NCBI GenBank assembly: GCA_003223215.1 | Contig: QHYH01000084.1 | Coordinates: 310,001 to 374,000, forward strand | Direction of reading: 5' to 3' | From: Acidobacteriota bacterium | GTDB lineage: Bacteria > Acidobacteriota > Terriglobia > Acidiferrales > UBA7541 | DNA length: 64,000 nucleotides | Shown here: piece after piece, positions 51,826 to 61,182 of the stretch | Numbering within the stretch: the stretch's first letter is position 1 | Layout: every line of letters starts with the position of its first letter | Notes under the pieces: model-generated | The model's database searches: none | The model's input: only the letters and a program-made list of their open reading frames with translations | Told to the model about the DNA's origin: nothing | Program-made: the position numbers and the translations under genes

Positions 51826-53043
51826 TTACTCGTATCGGAGCGCCTCGATAGGATCGAGCAAAGACGCCTTGCGCGCCGGGTAGTATCCGAAAAAAACGCC
51901 AACCGCAATGGAAAAGAGCGCCGCGACGATAACCGCTTCGAGGGACATGATCATCGGCCATTGCAGCGTCTTGCCAACCAGATAGGAGCCAAGAACTCCG
52001 AGCATTACTCCGGCGCCGCCGCCAACGAGGCTCAGCATCACGGACTCGCCCAGAAATTGCAGTTGAATGGCTTGTTCCGTCGCTCCGACGGCAACACGAA
52101 CGCCAATCTCCCTCGTGCGTTCAGTCACGGAAACCAGCATGACATTCATGATGCCAATCCCGCCCACAATCAGCGAGATGGAAGCGATGGCAATCAGCAA
52201 AACCGTGAGCGTCTTGCTGGCTTCGAGCTGCGCTTGAATGATGTCTTCCGGGTTGCGGATGTTGAAGTCATCGTCTTCTTCCGGGCGCAAATGGTGGCGG
52301 TCGCGCAGGAGCGCCGCGGCTTCCTGCCCCGCAACCTTCACCGCATCCTGGGAAACCGCCGAACACAGAATGTCATCGAGCCAGGTGATCCCCTTGATTT
52401 TTTTCATGGCCGTCGTATACGGCAGGATGATCGTGTCGTCCTGGTCTTGACCGGAAAAGGACAGGCCCTTGGGCATCAGCGTTCCCACCACTTTGCAGGG
52501 CAAATCCTTCACGCGAATCACTTTGCCGATAGGATCCTCAACGCCGAACAACTGGTCACGAACGGTGCGGCCAATGACGCAGACGTCCGCCGCGCGCTCC
52601 ACGTCATCTTGCGAAAACGCTGCGCCCTGGTCGATATACCATCGCCGGATATCGAAGAATTCTGGAGAGACGCCGCGGTAGCCGGTGTACCAGTTTTGGT
52701 TGCCATAAATAATCTGCACGGAAGCATCCACGTTGGGCGAAACGCTTTTGATCAGGGCGATTTGATTCTTGATGGCCACGGCATCAGCAAGCACAAGTGT
52801 TTTGGTGCCATGAGTGCCGGTGCGAACGCCGTTGACCGCCCGCCCGCCCGCCTCAATCCACACAAAATTGTCGCCGAGGTTATTGAGTTGCTGTTCGACA
52901 CGCGCCTGGCCGGCTTTGCCAATAGCCACCACGCAAATCACGGCAGCGATGCCGATGGTGATGCCCAGCACCGTCAAGACGCTGCGCATCTTATTGCGCA
53001 TCAGCGCCACAACGGCAGACCGCAATAGCGCGGCGTAATTCAC
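51826..53043 (-). CDS. MacB-type ABC transporter permease
   Basis: This 405-aa permease has the MacB topology: an N-terminal helix (SVLTVLGITIGIAAVICVVA), a large periplasmic MacB_PCD domain, then three helices in the FtsX domain (SLIVGGIGIMNVMLVSVTER is the typical entry; ARKASLLDPIEALRYE ends it). It acts with the adjacent adaptor and ATPase as a tripartite exporter, likely for a peptide, lipid or macrolide-like compound. GTG 53043 is chosen because GGGAGG lies just upstream; TTG 53067 would add eight residues. Confidence 0.9.
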   Translation of the reverse strand: MNYAALLRSAVVALMRNKMRSVLTVLGITIGIAAVICVVAIGKAGQARVEQQLNNLGDNFVWIEAGGRAVNGVRTGTHGTKTLVLADAVAIKNQIALIKSVSPNVDASVQIIYGNQNWYTGYRGVSPEFFDIRRWYIDQGAAFSQDDVERAADVCVIGRTVRDQLFGVEDPIGKVIRVKDLPCKVVGTLMPKGLSFSGQDQDDTIILPYTTAMKKIKGITWLDDILCSAVSQDAVKVAGQEAAALLRDRHHLRPEEDDDFNIRNPEDIIQAQLEASKTLTVLLIAIASISLIVGGIGIMNVMLVSVTERTREIGVRVAVGATEQAIQLQFLGESVMLSLVGGGAGVMLGVLGSYLVGKTLQWPMIMSLEAVIVAALFSIAVGVFFGYYPARKASLLDPIEALRYE

Positions 53044-53321
53044 TTCTCCTCCCGCTTTTTCGTGCAACCCATTTTCCGCATCGGCAGATAAACGGAGGAT
53101 AAATCAGCGACGCGTAGAAGCCCGTTACCATTTTTCCACCAACAAGCAGCCATTACCAGCCTTCGAAAGGGGTCTGTGGGAGGTCACTGCAACAACTATC
53201 CGACCGTTCGGACTTGGCCCAAATGAGCGGACTAACCGTCGCCTCGGAGGGCAAACCACACCGAGCCCTTAGACGAGATGGCTCATTGAGGTTAAAATCA
53301 CGGCAAAGAGAGGGGACTCCC

Positions 53322-53876
53322 TTGGCACGATGGTTCTTCGAACCTGGGCACACCGCTGCCGAATTCTGTGTGCGCCATATGATGGTTACCTATGTCCGGG
53401 GGCACTTCAAGAACGTCCATGGACGGCTCCATTTCGATCCCACCAGTCCGCAGAACTCCTCGGTTGAGATCGAGATCGACACCCGGGGGCTCTGGACGGG
53501 AGAGCCGGACCGCGACGCACATCTGCGCAGCGCCGATTTCCTCGACGTCGAGCACTACCCCACCATCACCTTCCGCAGCCGCGAAGTAAAGTTGCTTGGC
53601 AACCATGACTACTCGGTCGAAGGGGACCTGACCATACGCGGCGTAAGCCGCCCCGCGAAGCTTCGCGTTACCTATCTCGGCGAGTGGCAAACGCCTTGGT
53701 GGGAGAGCGGGGTGGACAAGGGCCCCAAGACGCGCGCCGGCTTCACGGCCACGACCACGATAAACCGGCACGATTTCGGCGTAAGCTGGAACGCACAGTT
53801 GGACCACGGCGGGATGGTTGTCGGGGACCTCGTCGAAATCACCATCGACGCTGAGGCCATCCTCGAACAAGCTTAA
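53322..53876 (+). CDS. YceI-family lipid-binding-like protein
   Basis: This 184-aa lipocalin-like YceI protein carries FEPGHTAAEFCVRHMMVTYV, HFDPTSPQNSSVEIEIDTRG, DAHLRSADFLDVEHYPTITF, VEGDLTIRGVSRPAKLRV and GFTATTTINRHDFGVSWN. YceI proteins bind isoprenoids in a beta-barrel. No signal peptide precedes this start, so it is probably cytoplasmic, unlike E. coli YceI. TTG 53322 is chosen because AGAGGGG is 7-13 bases upstream; a frame from 53214 adds 36 basic residues. Confidence 0.88.
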   Translation: MARWFFEPGHTAAEFCVRHMMVTYVRGHFKNVHGRLHFDPTSPQNSSVEIEIDTRGLWTGEPDRDAHLRSADFLDVEHYPTITFRSREVKLLGNHDYSVEGDLTIRGVSRPAKLRVTYLGEWQTPWWESGVDKGPKTRAGFTATTTINRHDFGVSWNAQLDHGGMVVGDLVEITIDAEAILEQA

Positions 53877-53884
53877 GGGCGACA

Positions 53885-53913
53885 CTGACCGAGCGGCAAC
53901 GGTTTGGTATCAT
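53885..53913 (+). promoter_or_regulatory. Possible sigma70 promoter giving a leaderless LON-domain mRNA
   Basis: CTGACC (53885-53890) and TATCAT (53908-53913) have a 17-base spacer. The predicted start coincides with ATG 53919, and no ribosome-binding site is visible upstream of that ATG. Confidence 0.4.
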
Positions 53914-53918
53914 TTGGT

Positions 53919-54548
53919 ATGGGAATCATGCGGCCAGAACGCATCGCGCTTTTTCCGTTGAACGTCGTTCTCCTGCCCGGCGCTCCCCTGCCCCTGCATA
54001 TTTTCGAGCCGCAATACAAGGAGATGGTGAAAAATTGCTTCGAGGAAAAATCGGAATTCGGCATGCTTCTCTCCCTGCCAAAGGGAATTGCGCATGTGGG
54101 CTGCACGGCGGAGATTTTGGAAGTTGTGAAACGCTACCCCGACGGGCGCATGGACATCGTTACCGTGGGCCGCGCTCCTTTCCGCGTGGTGGAGCTGTTC
54201 ACGGAGCATCCCCTGCTGGAAGGGCAGGTTGACTATCTTGAGGACCGCGAAGCTACGGGGAATCCGGTAGTGCAGCGGCAGCTCGTCGAGCTCTACGAAG
54301 CATGCCACACGCTCCTTTTCGAAGACTACCCGAAGAATCTTGAGGGCACACCGGCCGAGGAGTTGTCGTACCGCGTTGCGAGCACGCTCCCGATGGATCT
54401 CCTATGGAAGCAGCAAATCTTGGAATTGCGCACGGAGGAAGACCGGCAGGAACGGCTGGTGGGATATCTTCGCGAGTGGGCGCCGCATCTACAGAATAGC
54501 AAGGCCATGCGCCAGCGCGCTGGGGGCAACGGACACGGATTAAATTAA
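53919..54548 (+). CDS. LON N-terminal (substrate-binding) domain protein
   Basis: This 209-aa protein is a stand-alone LON_substr_bdg domain: RIALFPLNVVLLPGAPLPLH, IFEPQYKEMVKNCFEE, then GCTAEILEVVKRYPDGRMDI, TVGRAPFRVVELF, and a helical C-terminal half. It lacks the AAA+ and protease domains of Lon. Such proteins are of unclear role, possibly protein-binding adaptors. ATG 53919 or ATG 53928 could be the start. Confidence 0.88.
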   Translation: MGIMRPERIALFPLNVVLLPGAPLPLHIFEPQYKEMVKNCFEEKSEFGMLLSLPKGIAHVGCTAEILEVVKRYPDGRMDIVTVGRAPFRVVELFTEHPLLEGQVDYLEDREATGNPVVQRQLVELYEACHTLLFEDYPKNLEGTPAEELSYRVASTLPMDLLWKQQILELRTEEDRQERLVGYLREWAPHLQNSKAMRQRAGGNGHGLN

Positions 54549-54591
54549 TTTGGTGCGGTCCATCCCTCCTGGACCGCGGAACGGGACCCGA

Positions 54592-56106
54592 ATGACGTCT
54601 AACACATCCTCGCAACCTTCAGGACAGCCGAGACCACGTACTCTTGGTGAACTCAAGGGAATCCCTGACTTCGATCCTCGCGGCGCATCGCGCTCGGTGA
54701 AGGACGAGATTCGCCGCAACCTGCTGCGCGCGCTGGAAAAAGGGGAAACGCTTTTCCCCGGGGTTCATGGGTATGAAGACACGGTGATTCCGCAAATCGT
54801 AAACGCGCTCCTGTCGCGGCACAATTTCATTCTGCTCGGATTGCGCGGACAGGCGAAGAGCCGGATTTTGCGCGGCTTGATCAATCTGCTCGACCCGGAA
54901 ATGCCGGTCGTTGCCGGCTGCGAGATTAACGACGACCCGTTCAAGCCCATCTGCCGCCTGTGCCGAGAAACCATCGCCAAGGAAGGCGACAACACACTGC
55001 TGACCTGGATGCCGCGCGAGTACCGCTATGTCGAAAAACTGGCCACGCCCGACGTCACCATGGCGGACATTCTTGGCGACGTCGACCCGATCCGGGCGGC
55101 GCGGGGCGGCCGCGATCTCTCCGACGAGCTCACGATTCACTACGGTCTTTTGCCGCGCGCCAATCGCGGCATTTTTGCCATCAATGAATTGCCAGACCTT
55201 GCGGGGAAAATTCAGGTCGGGCTGTTCAACATCATGCAAGAGGGCGACATCCAGATCAAAGGCTATCCGCTGCGTCTGCCGCTGGACGTGCTTCTTGTTT
55301 TTACGGCAAACCCTGAAGATTATACAGCGCGCGGGAAAATCATCACGCCGCTGAAGGACCGCATCGGGGCGGAGATTCGCACGCATTATCCTTCGATGCT
55401 GGAAGAAGGCATGCGCATCACCGCACAGGAAGCGTGGGTCGGGCGTGACTCGAATCGCAAAGTGGAAGTACCGGCATACCTGCGGGAAGTGGTGGAAGAG
55501 ATTGCGTTTCAGGCACGCGAAGACAAACGCGTGGACCGCCGCTCGGGTGTGAGCCAGCGGCTGCCAATAACCACGCTCGAAAGCGTGGTAAGCAGCGCCG
55601 AACAGCGGGCCGCCCGCATCGGAGAGAAACACGCCGTTGCGCGCGCCGCGGATGTCTACGCCGCACTCCCGGCGATCACCGGAAAGATGGAACTGGAATA
55701 TGAAGGCGAGTTGAAAGGCGCGGACATCATTGCGCGCGAACTGATTCGAACCGCGTTCGGGCGCGTGTTCAGCAAGCATTTCACCGACGTGAATTTCCAG
55801 CCGGTGATTCAATGGTTCGAGCTGGGTGGCGAGCTGAAGCTGCCCGAACTTGCGACGGCCTCCGAGCGCTGCCAGCAACTTTGCAAGATTCAGGGTCTGA
55901 TGGAGCACATCGCCAGGCTTGGCGCTCACGATCGCAAAGACGCTGGTTCGGCCGCTGCCGCCGCGGAGATGATTCTGGAAGGGCTGTGGGCGCATCGCCG
56001 CATCGGCCGCAGCGAAGAGCGCGGCTTCCACGTGGAAAAACCAAAACAAGCGGAGCATCGCGAACGAGATTTGCCCGGGCGGCCGCCGCGGCGGCAGTAC
56101 AACTGA
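54592..56106 (+). CDS. MoxR/BchI-like AAA+ ATPase
   Basis: This 504-aa ATPase is of the magnesium-chelatase BchI-like type. Walker A is GLRGQAKSR (GxxGxxKS form), Walker B region RGIFAINELPDL, sensor 1 VLLVFTANPEDYTARGK and arginine finger area PLKDRIGAEIRTHYP. A long C-terminal helical part (about residues 300-504) is unlike short MoxR proteins. With the VWA protein 63 bp downstream it forms a classic MoxR-VWA chaperone pair, which assembles or activates metallo- or membrane complexes elsewhere. The client is unknown; haem genes lie about 7 kb away but no chlorophyll genes are present. Confidence 0.9.
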   Translation: MTSNTSSQPSGQPRPRTLGELKGIPDFDPRGASRSVKDEIRRNLLRALEKGETLFPGVHGYEDTVIPQIVNALLSRHNFILLGLRGQAKSRILRGLINLLDPEMPVVAGCEINDDPFKPICRLCRETIAKEGDNTLLTWMPREYRYVEKLATPDVTMADILGDVDPIRAARGGRDLSDELTIHYGLLPRANRGIFAINELPDLAGKIQVGLFNIMQEGDIQIKGYPLRLPLDVLLVFTANPEDYTARGKIITPLKDRIGAEIRTHYPSMLEEGMRITAQEAWVGRDSNRKVEVPAYLREVVEEIAFQAREDKRVDRRSGVSQRLPITTLESVVSSAEQRAARIGEKHAVARAADVYAALPAITGKMELEYEGELKGADIIARELIRTAFGRVFSKHFTDVNFQPVIQWFELGGELKLPELATASERCQQLCKIQGLMEHIARLGAHDRKDAGSAAAAAEMILEGLWAHRRIGRSEERGFHVEKPKQAEHRERDLPGRPPRRQYN

Positions 56107-56169
56107 CGACCCAAGGGTCGGTCATCCCGGGGAGCATAGCGAGAAAAACAACTCTGTCGACAGGACGAA

Positions 56170-57444
56170 ATGAAACTCATTAAGTACGGCAAATACACGG
56201 GAGAACCAGCCGACGCCATCGACCTGGAAGAGCTGGTCAAGCGCCTGGGCAATTTTTTCCTGCAAAGCGGGTTTGAGTCGCAATTTTACGGCGTATCGCA
56301 AATGGATCCCGAGCGTTCGATGGAAGCGCTACGTGAAGCGATCTTGCGAGCGCTGCAAGAAGGCGACCTGTTGCCGGACAGCGCGATGAGTGATGAGCTG
56401 CGCGACATGCTGAACGATCCCGAGGCCATGAATAATCAAGCGGTAAAGGATTTGCTTGACAAGCTCACCGAACGCTTGGCCAATGAAGGCTTCATCAATC
56501 CCCAGCAGCCGCCGCAAGTGACGCCGCCGCCACAAACTTCTGCGCGCGGGCAACTCGGTCAGCCACAAGACCGCACCGAGGCGAGATTTGAAATCACGGA
56601 TAAGACCATCGATTTCTTGGGATTCAAGACGCTGCAGGACCTGCTCGGTTCCCTCGGGCGAAGCAGCTTTGGCCGCCACGACACGCGGGACCTCTCGACC
56701 GGCGTCGAATCGGGCGGCGTTTCACGCCCGTACGAATTTGGCGACACGCTGAACCTGGACATCAGCGAGACCCTCTTCAATGCGGTGCGCCGCGAAGGCG
56801 CGAAGGTTCCCATTGAAATGAATTATTCGGACCTCATGGTGCATCAGTGCGAGTACCAAAGCTCGTGCGCCACGGTGGTGCTGCTGGATTGCAGCCACAG
56901 CATGATTCTCTACGGAGAAGACCGCTTCACGCCTGCAAAACGCGTGGCCATGGCACTTTCGCATCTGATTCGTACGCAGTACCCGGGCGACACGTTGAGC
57001 CTGGTGCTGTTTCATGATTCGGCGGAGGAAGTGCCCCTTAGCGAACTGGCGCGCGTGCAAGTCGGGCCGTATTACACCAATACGCGGGAAGGCTTACGGA
57101 TGGCGCAGCGCATTTTACTGCGCCAGAAGAAAGACATGAGGCAAATCGTGATGATCACGGACGGAAAGCCTTCCGCGCTGACCCTGGAAGACGGGCGCAT
57201 CTACAAGAATGCCTTTGGCCTCGATCCCTTTGTGGTGGGTCAGACGCTTGAAGAAGTGAACAAATGCAAGCGCGCGGGAATCATGATCAATACCTTCATG
57301 CTGGCGAGCGATTATTCGCTGGTGAATTTTGTGCAAAAGATTACGCAGATGTGCCGGGGAAAAGCCTACTTCACTACGCCTTACACGCTCGGGCAGTACT
57401 TGCTGATGGATTACATGTCCCGCAAGACCAAGCAAATCCACTGA
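56170..57444 (+). CDS. VWA-domain protein partner of the AAA+ ATPase
   Basis: This 424-aa protein has a helical N-terminal part (about 1-130), a Pro/Gln-rich linker ([20 protein letters not shown]), and a von Willebrand A domain (about 225-410). The metal-ion-dependent adhesion site is CSHSMIL preceded by Asp (LLDCSHS: DxSxS), with [11 protein letters not shown] supplying the later Asp. GTPSA-like loops are normal. No signal peptide or membrane helix, so it is cytoplasmic. Together with 54592-56106 it should form a two-component chaperone. Confidence 0.9.
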   Translation: MKLIKYGKYTGEPADAIDLEELVKRLGNFFLQSGFESQFYGVSQMDPERSMEALREAILRALQEGDLLPDSAMSDELRDMLNDPEAMNNQAVKDLLDKLTERLANEGFINPQQPPQVTPPPQTSARGQLGQPQDRTEARFEITDKTIDFLGFKTLQDLLGSLGRSSFGRHDTRDLSTGVESGGVSRPYEFGDTLNLDISETLFNAVRREGAKVPIEMNYSDLMVHQCEYQSSCATVVLLDCSHSMILYGEDRFTPAKRVAMALSHLIRTQYPGDTLSLVLFHDSAEEVPLSELARVQVGPYYTNTREGLRMAQRILLRQKKDMRQIVMITDGKPSALTLEDGRIYKNAFGLDPFVVGQTLEEVNKCKRAGIMINTFMLASDYSLVNFVQKITQMCRGKAYFTTPYTLGQYLLMDYMSRKTKQIH

Positions 57445-57617
57445 GACCGAGTTTGCAATAAGGTATCAACGTTCGAGCAGTGACTGGTAACGCGTGACCG
57501 GTGAACCACTCGGAAAGGCTCCCCCTTCGCGATTGTACCGCTGCGGAAGTGTCGGTATACTGCGCGCCGTGTTCTCCAGCACTTTTCCCATTGAGTTTTA
57601 CAAGAGGAGTGTGCGCG

Positions 57618-59720
57618 ATGATTCGTAGGAAATCGCCGCTTTGCTTTTTTGCAATCCTATTCGCAGTTTCCGTAATCACCTCCGCGCCAACCAGCGTGCA
57701 GGCGCAGGAAGGGAAAGCAAAGCAGGATTCCGAAGCGCCGACTCCAAGGAGCAAGGACAGGAAGAAGTTATTTGGCACGATGGAAGCGCTGCGCCTGGCC
57801 CGCGTCTCTTCTCCGCGAATGTCTCCCGACGGCTCGCGCGTGGCATATCTGGTTGCGGAAAACAAAATGGAGAAAGACAAACCATGGAAATCCGTGACCC
57901 AACTATGGGTCGTGCCGGCGTCAGGGCCGGCGAACGCTTCGCGGCAATACACACGGGGCGAAGAGAGTGTCTCTGACGTACGGTGGTCACCTGACGGGAA
58001 GCTGCTGAGCCTCCTGATGAACGCGGGCGACGAAAAAGACAAGAAACAGCAGGTGTGGTTCATGTACGTGGACGGCGGAGAACCCTGGCAGCTAACGAAA
58101 CACAAATCCGGCGTGCGATCGTTCGAATTTTCGCCGGACGGAAAGACATTGCTCCTGGTGGCGACAGTGCCGGAGACCGAGGATCAGGAGAAACGCACGA
58201 AGAACAAGGATGACGCCGAAGTGGTGGACCACGATCTCAAAATGGCGCAGCTCTGGACCTGGGACATCGCCGCCGGGCAGGAAAAGCAAATCATCAAGGG
58301 CGATTTCACGGTCAGCGATCCACGCTGGTCACCGGACGGCTTGCACATCACGTTTACGAGCAACCCCACGCCACGGCTCGATGATGGCGGCTTGGAGACC
58401 GCCTGGGTGCTGGATGTTGCCACGGGCAAGCAGCGCAAAGTGTCCGATACAGCCGACTACACGCATACGGCGCGCTGGTCGCTGGACGGTAAATGGATCG
58501 CGTATCTGGTTAGTCGAGAGGCTCCGTTTCACCAGACGAATCTGTTTGTGGCCAGTTCTGACGGCGGCAAAGAAAGGAAACTGACGTCGGGCTTTGAGCT
58601 GAATGCGAGTGAGCCGATTTGGGCAGGCGATGGCAAGAGCATCTACTTCAGCAGTAACACGCGCGAGGCGGTGGAAATCTTTGGCGCGGATGTTGCGTCC
58701 GGAACTGTGCGGCAACTCACCGACAAGACCGGGGCGCTTAATCTAAGCGAGATCAGCACGAATGGCCAGATGGCGACTGGAACCTGGAGCGATCCCGAGC
58801 ATCCCGCGGAAGTTTTCCGGAGCGATTTGAAATTCAGCGCAACGCAACCGATCACGAACCACAACGCCTGGCTGGCGGAATACGCATTGGGCGGCACCGA
58901 AGTCGCCAAATGGAAGAGCAGCAAGGACGGAATGGAAATCGACGGCATCGTAACCAAGCCGGTGGACTTTGAACCTTCCCGAAAGTACGCGTTTCTGCTC
59001 AATCCGCACGGCGGACCGACCGGAGCTTCGCTGTTGACCTTCAACCCGACGGAGCAAATCCTTGCCGCCAACGGCTATCTGGTGCTGGAACCCAATTTCC
59101 GCGGCTCCACCGGCCGGGGCGAGAAATTCGCAGGCGCGAACCAGAACGATTGGGGCGACGGCGATTACCAGGATGATATGAGCGGCGTGCAAACGATGGT
59201 AGACCGGGGCTGGGCCGAAGCGGACCGGCTCGGAGCGTTCGGCTGGTCCTACGGCGGCTACATGACGTTTTGGATGGACACGCAAACCGACAAGTTCAAA
59301 GCCATTGCGCCCGGGGCGGGACTGCCCGATCTTTACTCGATGTATTCCCAGACGGATATTCATCGCTACATGACGATGTTCTTCGATAGAAAAGCGCCTT
59401 GGGACAATTTCCAGCAGTACTGGAACCATTCGCCGATGAAGTATGTGGAGAACGTGAAGACTCCGACGATGATCTTGCATGGCCAGTCGGACACACGAGT
59501 GCCGATTCCCCAATCGGAGGAGTTTTACCGCGCGCTCTATGAGCGGCATGTCCCGGTAGAGTTCGTGGTCTATCCTCGGGAAAACCACGGCTTTATTGAA
59601 CCGCGGCATATCCAGGATCGCTGGCAGCGTTACCTCGTGTTCTTCGGCAAATACCTGACGAACCCGCCAAAAACCGAACCGAAAGACGTAGTGGAACGCC
59701 TGGGCAAAGATTTGCCGTGA
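57618..59720 (+). CDS. Secreted S9-family dipeptidyl/acylaminoacyl peptidase
   Basis: This 700-aa serine peptidase has a signal peptide (LCFFAILFAVSVITSAPTSVQA), an N-terminal beta-propeller (WSPDGK repeats at several places, for example VRWSPDGKLL, RWSPDGLHITF, RWSLDGKWIAY), and a C-terminal alpha/beta hydrolase domain with nucleophile FGWSYGGYM, Asp in HGQSDTRVP and His in ENHGFIEP. It cleaves dipeptides or acylated residues from peptides in the periplasm. GAGGAG precedes ATG 57618. Confidence 0.93.
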   Translation: MIRRKSPLCFFAILFAVSVITSAPTSVQAQEGKAKQDSEAPTPRSKDRKKLFGTMEALRLARVSSPRMSPDGSRVAYLVAENKMEKDKPWKSVTQLWVVPASGPANASRQYTRGEESVSDVRWSPDGKLLSLLMNAGDEKDKKQQVWFMYVDGGEPWQLTKHKSGVRSFEFSPDGKTLLLVATVPETEDQEKRTKNKDDAEVVDHDLKMAQLWTWDIAAGQEKQIIKGDFTVSDPRWSPDGLHITFTSNPTPRLDDGGLETAWVLDVATGKQRKVSDTADYTHTARWSLDGKWIAYLVSREAPFHQTNLFVASSDGGKERKLTSGFELNASEPIWAGDGKSIYFSSNTREAVEIFGADVASGTVRQLTDKTGALNLSEISTNGQMATGTWSDPEHPAEVFRSDLKFSATQPITNHNAWLAEYALGGTEVAKWKSSKDGMEIDGIVTKPVDFEPSRKYAFLLNPHGGPTGASLLTFNPTEQILAANGYLVLEPNFRGSTGRGEKFAGANQNDWGDGDYQDDMSGVQTMVDRGWAEADRLGAFGWSYGGYMTFWMDTQTDKFKAIAPGAGLPDLYSMYSQTDIHRYMTMFFDRKAPWDNFQQYWNHSPMKYVENVKTPTMILHGQSDTRVPIPQSEEFYRALYERHVPVEFVVYPRENHGFIEPRHIQDRWQRYLVFFGKYLTNPPKTEPKDVVERLGKDLP

Positions 59721-60237
59721 GACTCGTCGCCGTTGTCGATCGTCTTGCCTTGCGGAGTTGGCGCTAGAGAAGCTGCGGTGGATTCGAGACCGCCAGCGCG
59801 GGGCCGACGATGTTTTTAGGCGGCTGAAACGACGCGCGCTTCAGAGGTGGACGTTGCCGTCGATAGATGCAGTGATTCCCGTCCCCAGCGCAAACACGAC
59901 GTCCTTGCCGTGAGCGAGAGGCAGAATCGATCCCGCTCCAGATCTGCCACGCTCGCTCCGATTCCTCTGTTCCGATACGGGACTGCCGGGGCCGCGTGTG
60001 CGGCGTCATTCCTGCCTTCCCCAGTTATTCCGCATCTTCTGATATTTCAATGCATTGCAGTTCGCTCCTCCTTCGAGGGCTCGCACCGGAACTCGGTAAA
60101 GATCCCGACCTGCTCCGGCTAGGACTGGGCCTTATTCCCTGATGCGCACACTCGCTGCGAGACGGCTTTAACTCCAGCATGATTCGGAGTATGTTTGAAT
60201 CAGCTAGCTGATCCAGCCGGAGGGGAGACTTCTTTTG
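59721..60237. other. 517-bp intergenic region with a possible gene remnant
   Basis: No intact gene is supported. The minus strand holds a short coding-like stretch (59841-60003, listed separately). The 40 bp before the lipoprotein gene contain its ribosome-binding site AGGGGAG. I see no terminator after the S9 peptidase. Confidence 0.55.
59841..60003 (-). pseudogene. Possible remnant of a zipper-type envelope protein
   Basis: One minus-strand frame gives SILPLAHGKDVVFALGTGIT followed by ASIDGNVHL and a stop at 59841. This resembles the last two strands of the envelope proteins ending 'L..GT.L...L..PV.L', such as the lipoprotein at 60238-60933. The neighbouring frame just upstream gives RGIGASVADLER, so a frameshift would join them. 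No start or signal peptide can be found. Short and tentative. Confidence 0.3.
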
Positions 60238-60933
60238 ATGATTCGTCGTAGTGGCTCGCTTGTTGTGTGTTCGCTCTTCTTGAGTATGTTCATCGTTGGC
60301 TGCCAGGGCCAGAAAGCCGCTGACCAACAAACGCAAGGCAGCGGGAATGCAACTGCCGGCTCAGCGCCTTCCGTCGCGGAATCCGCCAAGAATGTGGTAA
60401 AAAGGGCGCTTGAACCAAAGCCCCTGATCGTACCTGCGGACACGGTAATTCAAGTTGTTCTCGACCAGGCCATCAGCTCGAAGACGGCCCGTTCCGGCGA
60501 CAATTTTCCCGCTACCGTTGAAGCCCCCGTCGAGGTGGAAGGAAAAGTGGCTATTCCCAAGGATGCCCGTGCGAATGGTGTCGTCAGGGATGGCAAGGCC
60601 GCAGGGCGCTTCAAAGGCGGGGCTTCCCTCGTGCTCGAGTTGACCAGCGTCACCGTCGCGGGCAGGGACTATGAGATCCAAACTTCTCCTGCCGCTATGT
60701 CCAGCAAGGGCAAAGGCAAGCGCACCGCTGCGATGGTTGGCGGCGGCGCAGCCGGAGGCGCAGCAATCGGCGGACTCGCGGGTGGTGGCAAGGGTGCGGC
60801 TATCGGCGCTCTCATTGGGGCTGCTGCGGGTACCGGCGGCGCCGGACTTACCGGCAATCGCGACATCACGCTCGGAGCGGAGACGCCGCTTGATTTCAAA
60901 CTTCTTCAACCCGTGAAGATTCGCGCAAAGTAG
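60238..60933 (+). CDS. Glycine-zipper lipoprotein
   Basis: This 231-aa protein has a lipoprotein signal ([20 protein letters not shown]; lipobox IVGC, Cys about 23). After a Ser/Ala linker come a beta domain ([20 protein letters not shown], then [12 protein letters not shown]) and a long Gly/Ala-rich zipper (about residues 163-205: [20 protein letters not shown] and [19 protein letters not shown]) that can insert into or pack against a membrane. It closes with [14 protein letters not shown]. Likely an envelope integrity or surface protein. ATG 60238 follows AGGGGAG; an in-frame TTG three bases earlier is less likely. Confidence 0.82.
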   Translation: MIRRSGSLVVCSLFLSMFIVGCQGQKAADQQTQGSGNATAGSAPSVAESAKNVVKRALEPKPLIVPADTVIQVVLDQAISSKTARSGDNFPATVEAPVEVEGKVAIPKDARANGVVRDGKAAGRFKGGASLVLELTSVTVAGRDYEIQTSPAAMSSKGKGKRTAAMVGGGAAGGAAIGGLAGGGKGAAIGALIGAAAGTGGAGLTGNRDITLGAETPLDFKLLQPVKIRAK

Positions 60934-60950
60934 TTCTTTCCTTTTCATTC

Positions 60951-61005
60951 GGCGCTCCGTGGTTCACCGTGGTTCCATTACCTTCTTCCCCGGAGCGCCG
61001 TTTTT
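60951..61005 (+). terminator. Intrinsic terminator of the lipoprotein gene, long loop
   Basis: GGCGCTCCG (60951-60959) pairs with CGGAGCGCC (60991-60999), a perfect 9-bp GC-rich stem, and TTTTT follows at 61001-61005. The 31-base loop is unusually long for an intrinsic terminator. Confidence 0.62.
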
Positions 61006-61182
61006 GTTACCTTACGTTCCTGAACCTGTCGTTTCGGCAGGTAGGACGGCAAGTTCCGCCCCGCCAAGGGAAGAATACCCGCCTCATTTCCGAAAGTTGC
61101 CAAAGAACGCACTTCCGCTCCATTCGCGTGCGGCCGCTCTTACATATTAAGATAGAGGCCTTGGAGACCTGCAAGGACGCAT

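Noticed and set aside
53322-53340. TTGGCACGATGG at the YceI start resembling a sigma54 -24 box
   Set aside because: No GC at the -12 position with correct spacing, and the bases are the first codons of the gene.
54592-57444. Reading the AAA+/VWA pair as CoxD/CoxE maturation factors of the cox operon
   Set aside because: The genes lie 50 kb away, the ATPase is of the longer BchI-like type, and no CoxF is present; kept only as a remote possibility.
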